From NCBI RefSeq assembly GCF_001238295.1, contig NZ_LGXZ01000010.1, forward strand, positions 62,001 through 126,000: DNA of 64,000 bases, read 5' to 3'. The stretch comes from Ruegeria sp. 6PALISEP08. GTDB lineage: Bacteria; Pseudomonadota; Alphaproteobacteria; Rhodobacterales; Rhodobacteraceae. Below the pieces are notes generated by a model. That model had not been told where the DNA came from. It searched no databases and saw nothing but the letters and a program-made list of their open reading frames with translations. Positions 58,928 to 64,000 of the stretch are shown one piece after another. Made by a program: the position numbers and the translations under genes. Each line of letters begins with the position of its first letter. Position 1 is the first letter of the stretch.

Positions 58928-60832
58928 ATGATATCCCTGATGCCCGCTGCACGTGATCTGAAGTTACGGCCCTGGGTTGGCATATTGGGGCTTTGCACTG
59001 CTTTGATCGCTCCGCAATTCGTACAGGCTTCGGATGAGGGTGTCACCAGCAGTCATGGGTACTCGTATTTCGGCAATCTGGATTATCCCGCTGATTACAC
59101 GCACCTGAACTACGTGAATCCGGATGCGCCCAAAGGTGGCGAGCTTTCTTTGGCGGCCTCGGGTACGTTCGATTCTCTCAATCCCTATTCCCGAAAAGGG
59201 CGCGCTGGCGCATTGACGACGCTGCAATATGATCGCCTTTTTGAAAGTTCGGATGACAGTGTCGGGCAATATTACGGAGTATTGGCAGAAAGCCTGGAAT
59301 ATGACGAAGGGCGCAACTACGTCATCTTCCACTTACGGCCCGAAGCAACCTTTTGGGATGGCACTCCGGTAACGGCGGAAGATGTCGTCTATAGCCACCG
59401 CCTGTTCATCGAACAGGGCTTGCCCTCGTACGCGCAGGCCGTAGGTCGCATGGTGACTGGGGCTGAAGCGCTGGATGAACATTCCGTCAAGTTTTCGTTT
59501 AACCCCGAAGTAACCCGCCGCAGCCTGATCGAAACGGTCGGCGCGACCCCCGTATTTTCCAAAGCGTGGTTCGAAGCGGATGAGTCTAGACGCCTGGATG
59601 AGCCTCGCCTGGAAGTAGCGGTTGGATCAGGTCCTTATAAGCTTGACAGTTATGACATCAATCGTCGGATCGTTTACAAGCGTCGCGATGATTATTGGGG
59701 CAAGGATTTGCCGTTCAACGTTGGTCGGAATAATTTCGACACAATCCGCGTCGAGTATTTTGCTGATCAGACGGCGGCGTTCGAAGGTTTCAAAGCTGGT
59801 GAGTACACGCTGCGTATCGAGAACGACCCCAAGCTTTGGGCGACGGGGTATGATTTCCCGAAGCTGAACGAAGGATCGGTCGTTCGCGATGAGATCGCGG
59901 ATGGCAGCCCACCTACCCCCTCGGGTTTTGTTTTCAATCTCGGAAAACCGCAGTTGGCAGACAAGAACGTCCGTAAAGCCCTTGCTCTGGCCTTCAATTT
60001 TGAATGGGCAAACGAGTCTCTGTTGTTCGGTCTGAATTCGCCGCGCGATTCCTTTATTCAAGGTACCCCGCTTGCAGCAATAGATCTGCCCGAAGGCGAT
60101 GAACTGGCGTTTTTGCAAGCGTTGGGTGACGTTGTACCCGAAGACCTTCTGACAGAGCCTGCTGTTATAACGCACGTGTCAAACCCTGCACGTCTGAACG
60201 ATCGGAGAAATCTTCGCAAAGCAGCGAAAATACTGGACGAGGCCGGGTGGCCTGTTGGCGATGGCAATGTGCGACGCAATGCCGAAGGACAGACACTGAA
60301 GCTAAATATTCCGTATCCTTCAAATCTGCCGACATCGACCGCCACCATGATCGAAACCTATGTTCAGAACTTGCAGTCTATTGGTGTGGATGCTTCGGCT
60401 GAAAAGGTTGACCCGGCGCAGTACACTCTGCGCAGCCGCGAGCGGGATTACGATATGGTCTACTCCACACGTTACGGGTCATTCCTGTCCACCGGTGGCG
60501 GGTTAAGCCAGATGTATGGATCGGAAGAAGCTGCATTCAGCCTCTTTAATCCGGCCGGGTTGGCTAGCCCCCTGGTTGACGCAATCATCGAAGCATCTTT
60601 TGAAACCGACAATCAGGCGGATCAGGACACAGCACTGATGGCGTTGGATCGCGCCCTGCGGTATGAGTTCTTCGTAGTTCCCGTAGGATACATCGCTGAC
60701 TATTGGACGGCGTATTACGATATGTACGAATACCCCGAAAACCTGCCACCCTATTCGCTGGGCCATCTGGATTTGTGGTGGATCAATCCGGAAAAAGAGG
60801 CCGATTTGAAAGCGAAAGGCGCACTGCGATAA
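58928..60832 (+). CDS. yejA: Peptide ABC transporter substrate-binding protein (YejA-like)
   Basis: A 634-residue family-5 solute-binding protein of the oligopeptide type. A signal peptide (to about FVQAS near residue 35) precedes '[32 protein letters not shown]', which matches the YejA subgroup. Then comes '[17 protein letters not shown]'. The subgroup imports oligopeptides and, in enterobacteria, microcin C. ATG 58928 has AAAGGA eight bases upstream; in-frame ATGs at 58901 and 58907 are alternatives. It is the first gene of a yejABEF operon. Confidence 0.88.
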   Translation: MISLMPAARDLKLRPWVGILGLCTALIAPQFVQASDEGVTSSHGYSYFGNLDYPADYTHLNYVNPDAPKGGELSLAASGTFDSLNPYSRKGRAGALTTLQYDRLFESSDDSVGQYYGVLAESLEYDEGRNYVIFHLRPEATFWDGTPVTAEDVVYSHRLFIEQGLPSYAQAVGRMVTGAEALDEHSVKFSFNPEVTRRSLIETVGATPVFSKAWFEADESRRLDEPRLEVAVGSGPYKLDSYDINRRIVYKRRDDYWGKDLPFNVGRNNFDTIRVEYFADQTAAFEGFKAGEYTLRIENDPKLWATGYDFPKLNEGSVVRDEIADGSPPTPSGFVFNLGKPQLADKNVRKALALAFNFEWANESLLFGLNSPRDSFIQGTPLAAIDLPEGDELAFLQALGDVVPEDLLTEPAVITHVSNPARLNDRRNLRKAAKILDEAGWPVGDGNVRRNAEGQTLKLNIPYPSNLPTSTATMIETYVQNLQSIGVDASAEKVDPAQYTLRSRERDYDMVYSTRYGSFLSTGGGLSQMYGSEEAAFSLFNPAGLASPLVDAIIEASFETDNQADQDTALMALDRALRYEFFVVPVGYIADYWTAYYDMYEYPENLPPYSLGHLDLWWINPEKEADLKAKGALR

Positions 60833-60833
60833 C

Positions 60834-61928
60834 ATGGGCGCCTATATTCTAAGACGCTTGTTGCTGATCATTCCAACCCTTTTGGGTATCATGATCGTCA
60901 ACTTCACGCTGGTACAATTCGTGCCGGGTGGACCGGTCGAACAGATAATCGCGCAGATCGAAGGGCAGGGTGACGTCTTTGCAGGATTTGCGGGTGGGGG
61001 TGATGCTGGCGCTGGTTCTGAACCGGGAGGCGGCGTTTTCGACGACAAATACGTCGGCGCGCGGGGCTTGCCGCCCGAGTTCATTGCTGAACTTGAAAAG
61101 GAATTCGGCTTTGACAAACCGCCGCTGGAGCGGTTCGTGATCATGATGGGTAACTATCTGACACTGGATTTCGGGCAAAGCTATTTCCGTTCGATCAGCG
61201 TGATTGATCTGGTGCTTGAAAAGATGCCGGTTTCGATTTCGCTGGGCTTGTGGTCAACGTTGATTGCCTATCTGGTTTCGATCCCGTTGGGCATTCGCAA
61301 AGCGGTCAAGGATGGCTCGCGGTTCGATACCTGGACCAGCGGGATGATCATTGTGGCTTACGCGATACCGGGCTTCCTGTTTGCCATTTTGCTGCTGGTG
61401 CTGTTCGCCGGTGGATCGTATTGGCAAATCTTCCCGCTGCGCGGTCTGACTTCGGATAACTGGGACAGCCTGAGTTTCTTCGGCAAGATCGCGGATTACT
61501 TCTGGCACATTGCGTTGCCGACAATCGCGCTGACAATCTCGGCCTTTGCGACGCTGACACTGCTGACCAAGAACTCGTTTCTGGATGAAATCAAAAAACA
61601 ATATGTCATGACGGCCAGAGCCAAGGGCCTGAGTGAAAGCAAGGTGCTTTATGGTCATGTATTCCGTAATGCGATGCTGATCGTGATCGCCGGTTTTCCA
61701 GCTGTTTTCATCGGCGTGTTTTTTGGTGGGTCGATCATTATCGAGACGATTTTCTCGCTCGACGGTCTGGGCCGTCTGGGGTTCGAAGCAGCCGTGGCGC
61801 GCGATTACCCGGTGATCTTCGGCACACTGTTCATCTTTGGCCTGATGGGGCTGGTCGTCGGCATCATCAGCGATCTGATGTATGTGCTGGTCGATCCGCG
61901 CATCGACTTCGAAAAGCGGGAGGGGTAA
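60834..61928 (+). CDS. yejB: Peptide ABC transporter permease (YejB-like)
   Basis: A 364-residue inner-membrane permease. '[34 protein letters not shown]' is the standard first helix of DppB-type permeases. The BPD coupling motif is in the last third ('[25 protein letters not shown]'). A glycine-rich insertion (about residues 45-65) lies in the periplasmic loop after the first helix, typical of YejB. It begins two bases after the yejA stop. Confidence 0.93.
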   Translation: MGAYILRRLLLIIPTLLGIMIVNFTLVQFVPGGPVEQIIAQIEGQGDVFAGFAGGGDAGAGSEPGGGVFDDKYVGARGLPPEFIAELEKEFGFDKPPLERFVIMMGNYLTLDFGQSYFRSISVIDLVLEKMPVSISLGLWSTLIAYLVSIPLGIRKAVKDGSRFDTWTSGMIIVAYAIPGFLFAILLLVLFAGGSYWQIFPLRGLTSDNWDSLSFFGKIADYFWHIALPTIALTISAFATLTLLTKNSFLDEIKKQYVMTARAKGLSESKVLYGHVFRNAMLIVIAGFPAVFIGVFFGGSIIIETIFSLDGLGRLGFEAAVARDYPVIFGTLFIFGLMGLVVGIISDLMYVLVDPRIDFEKREG

Positions 61929-63035
61929 ATGGCACTGTCCCCTCTGAATCAGCGTCGCTGGAACAACTTTTGCCGCAACAGGCGCGCTTTCTGGTCACTC
62001 ATTATCTTTTCGGTACTGTTTGGCCTGTCTCTGTGCGCCGAGTTCATAGCAAATGACAAACCCATCCTCGTGAAGTACCGGGGTGAGTTTTATGCGCCGA
62101 TCTTCAATTTCTATGCTGAAACCGAATTCGGTGGGGACTTCCAGACCGAGGCGATCTATCGCGATCCTGAAGTTCAATGCCTGATCGACAGCGGCGGCCT
62201 GGAAGAGTGTTTCGACGATCCCGAAGGCATCATCGAAAAGATTGACGCCGGGACTTTCCAGGCGGAAGGATTCGAGCGTGGCTGGTCGCTTTGGCCGCTG
62301 ATCCCATATTCCTTCAACACTTCGGTAGACCGACCGGGTGCCGCACCCTTGCCGCCCAACGGTCAGAACCTGCTGGGTACCGATGACACCAAACGCGATG
62401 TACTGGCCCGGGTGATTTACGGCTTTCGCCTGTCGATCCTGTTCACTCTGATTGTCACAGGCGCCGCCAGTCTGATCGGTATTTTCGCCGGGGCCCTACA
62501 AGGATTCTTTGGCGGTTGGCTTGACCTGATTTTTCAGCGGATCATCGAGATCTGGTCAGCGACCCCGTCGCTTTATGTCATCATCATTATGTTCGCTGTT
62601 CTGGGCCGAGGTTTCTGGCTGCTGGTTGCATTGATGATCCTGTTCAGTTGGACCGGGTTGGTGGGTGTCGTACGTGCCGAGTTTCTAAGGGCCCGAAACC
62701 TCGAATACGTTCGCGCCGCGCGGGCGCTGGGGGTGAGCAACATGACAATCATGTTCCGCCATATGCTGCCCAACGCGATGGTCGCCACGCTGACCTTCAT
62801 GCCGTTCATTGTTACGGGAACAATCGGTGGTCTCGCCTCGCTCGACTATCTAGGTTTTGGCTTGCCATCCTCGGCCCCGTCGCTGGGGGAACTGACCTTG
62901 CAGGCCAAACAAAACCTTCAAGCCCCGTGGTTGGCTTTCACAGCCTTCTTCACCTTTGCCATCATGCTGTCGCTGCTGGTCTTCATTTTCGAAGGCGTGC
63001 GGGATGCGTTTGATCCTAGAAAGACCTTCTCATGA
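61929..63035 (+). CDS. yejE: Peptide ABC transporter permease (YejE-like)
   Basis: A 368-residue partner permease. The N-terminal part has one helix followed by a long periplasmic region (about 45-155) that includes a Cys pair in 'VQCLIDSGGLEECFD', characteristic of YejE. The membrane domain then has the coupling segment 'NLEYVRAARALGVSNMTIMFRHMLPNAM'. It starts right after the yejB stop and overlaps the ATPase gene by four bases (ATGA). Confidence 0.93.
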   Translation: MALSPLNQRRWNNFCRNRRAFWSLIIFSVLFGLSLCAEFIANDKPILVKYRGEFYAPIFNFYAETEFGGDFQTEAIYRDPEVQCLIDSGGLEECFDDPEGIIEKIDAGTFQAEGFERGWSLWPLIPYSFNTSVDRPGAAPLPPNGQNLLGTDDTKRDVLARVIYGFRLSILFTLIVTGAASLIGIFAGALQGFFGGWLDLIFQRIIEIWSATPSLYVIIIMFAVLGRGFWLLVALMILFSWTGLVGVVRAEFLRARNLEYVRAARALGVSNMTIMFRHMLPNAMVATLTFMPFIVTGTIGGLASLDYLGFGLPSSAPSLGELTLQAKQNLQAPWLAFTAFFTFAIMLSLLVFIFEGVRDAFDPRKTFS

Positions 63036-64000
63036 GCTTGCTGGATGTGAACAACCTCAAGGTCTCGTTCCGGCAGGACGGTCAGGTCAGCGCTGCTGTC
63101 AAAGGCGTGTCCTTTACCGTGGATCGGGGTGAAACCGTTGCGTTGGTGGGCGAGTCCGGGTCAGGGAAATCCGTGACGGCTTTGTCGACTGTTTCACTGC
63201 TGGGTGACAGCGCACTGGTCGAAGGGTCTGTGACCTACGACGGACAAGAGATGATCGGCGCCTCAGAACAGCATCTGATGGATGTGAGGGGCAACGACAT
63301 CAGCTTTATCTTTCAGGAGCCGATGACCTCGCTGAACCCGTTGCACACCATTCAGAAACAGATGGCTGAATCCCTTGCCCTGCATCAGGGTGTTGCCGGT
63401 GACGCGGCGCGGGGTCGGGTTTTGGAGCTGCTGACCAAGGTTGGCATCCGCGACCCCGAGGACAGGTTGGACAGCTATCCGCACCAGCTGTCGGGCGGAC
63501 AGCGGCAGCGGGTGATGATCGCAATGGCGCTGGCCAACAAGCCGGACATTCTGATCGCCGATGAACCGACGACTGCGCTGGACGTCACCATTCAGGCGCA
63601 GATTCTCGAATTGCTGGCCGAATTGCAGAGATCCGAAAACATGGGGATGCTGTTCATCACCCATGACCTGGGCATCGTGCGCCGGATCGCTGACCGGGTC
63701 TGTGTGATGAAGGATGGTGAGATTGTCGAAACGGGCGCGACGCAGGACATCTTTGACAACCCACAGCATCCCTATACCCGCAAACTTTTGGCGGCAGAAC
63801 CTTCGGGCCAGCCCGAACCAGTTGCTTCAGACGCGGAAGAGGTTGCGCGCACTGATCACTTAAAGGTCTGGTTCCCGATCCAGCGCGGATTTCTGAAGCG
63901 TACAGTTGGCTATGTGAAGGCGGTCAATGACGCCACGCTCAGCGTACGCGCGGGAGAGACTCTGGGGATTGTCGGCGAAAGCGGCTCGGGCAAGACCACG
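63032..64000 (+). CDS. yejF: Peptide ABC transporter double ATPase (YejF-like, 3' truncated)
   Basis: The ATG overlaps the yejE stop and the frame is open to the window edge, so only 323 codons are seen. It is a fused ATPase. The first cassette has Walker A 'GESGSGKS' (about 41), '[16 protein letters not shown]' and Walker B '[13 protein letters not shown]'. After the OppD-type '[11 protein letters not shown]' the second cassette begins near residue 275 and the window ends inside its Walker A (GESGSGKTT). This is the arrangement of YejF. The remaining second cassette is outside the window. Confidence 0.94.
   Translation, partial: MSLLDVNNLKVSFRQDGQVSAAVKGVSFTVDRGETVALVGESGSGKSVTALSTVSLLGDSALVEGSVTYDGQEMIGASEQHLMDVRGNDISFIFQEPMTSLNPLHTIQKQMAESLALHQGVAGDAARGRVLELLTKVGIRDPEDRLDSYPHQLSGGQRQRVMIAMALANKPDILIADEPTTALDVTIQAQILELLAELQRSENMGMLFITHDLGIVRRIADRVCVMKDGEIVETGATQDIFDNPQHPYTRKLLAAEPSGQPEPVASDAEEVARTDHLKVWFPIQRGFLKRTVGYVKAVNDATLSVRAGETLGIVGESGSGKTT

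Noticed and set aside
1-64000. tRNA genes, CRISPR arrays, prophage or insertion sequences
   Set aside because: I scanned the gaps by eye and saw no cloverleaf-like block, spaced repeat array, transposase or integrase. Small or degenerate elements could still be missed.

Overview
The window looks like a chromosome segment of a marine roseobacter-group alphaproteobacterium (Rhodobacteraceae, Ruegeria-like). The evidence is a tauR-xsc-pta-soeABC sulfonate/sulfite block, a TrcR (DUF1013) cell-cycle regulator, a CycM-type membrane cytochrome c, two GcvT-fused FAD dehydrogenases, estimated high GC and dense gene packing with short overlaps. No phage, insertion sequence, CRISPR array or tRNA was seen. 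Both edges cut genes: ftsK at the left and yejF at the right.

Layout. 1-11 kb: ftsK (5' cut), lolA, a small lytic transglycosylase lipoprotein, an AEC transporter, hspQ, a gamma-glutamyltransferase, a STAS/anti-sigma kinase pair, a thiolase, free-methionine-sulfoxide reductase and a putative glycosyltransferase. 11-21 kb: a catabolic block headed by an XRE-cupin regulator with a tandem operator. It holds LysE, GFA, two GcvT-family FAD dehydrogenases, a cupin, an MDR dehydrogenase, a homocysteine S-methyltransferase and a GbdR-like AraC/DJ-1 regulator, and is best read as N- or S-methylated substrate catabolism. 21-31 kb: housekeeping and envelope genes (rarD, SGNH hydrolase, rluA-type synthase, an OmpA lipoprotein, a split MnmC pair, slt, dapA).

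32-41 kb: sulfonate dissimilation on the minus strand. TauR (MocR family) controls Xsc, which splits sulfoacetaldehyde to sulfite plus acetyl phosphate. Pta makes acetyl-CoA and SoeABC oxidises sulfite to sulfate. Candidate TauR direct repeats lie upstream of both tauR and xsc. 41-46 kb: an ArsR-permease metal(loid) pair, trcR, RNase T2 and two small secreted proteins in a lower-GC patch.

45.5-49.4 kb: the dnaX-ybaB-recR operon, interrupted by a TauD/TfdA dioxygenase. 49.5-53 kb: a small phosphatase, a cobalamin riboswitch in front of one orphan Cys-rich gene, an alpha/beta hydrolase, rsgA and the SRP RNA. 53-58.8 kb: a cpdB-like nucleotidase without a signal peptide, nudC, an SRPBCC protein, a CPT-like kinase, pheA and cycM. 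58.9-64 kb: a yejABEF-type peptide ABC transporter.

The items I would follow first are the orphan gene under the B12 riboswitch, the 11-21 kb methylated-compound block with its tandem GTGAAA-N13-TTTCAC operator, and the predicted TauR sites.
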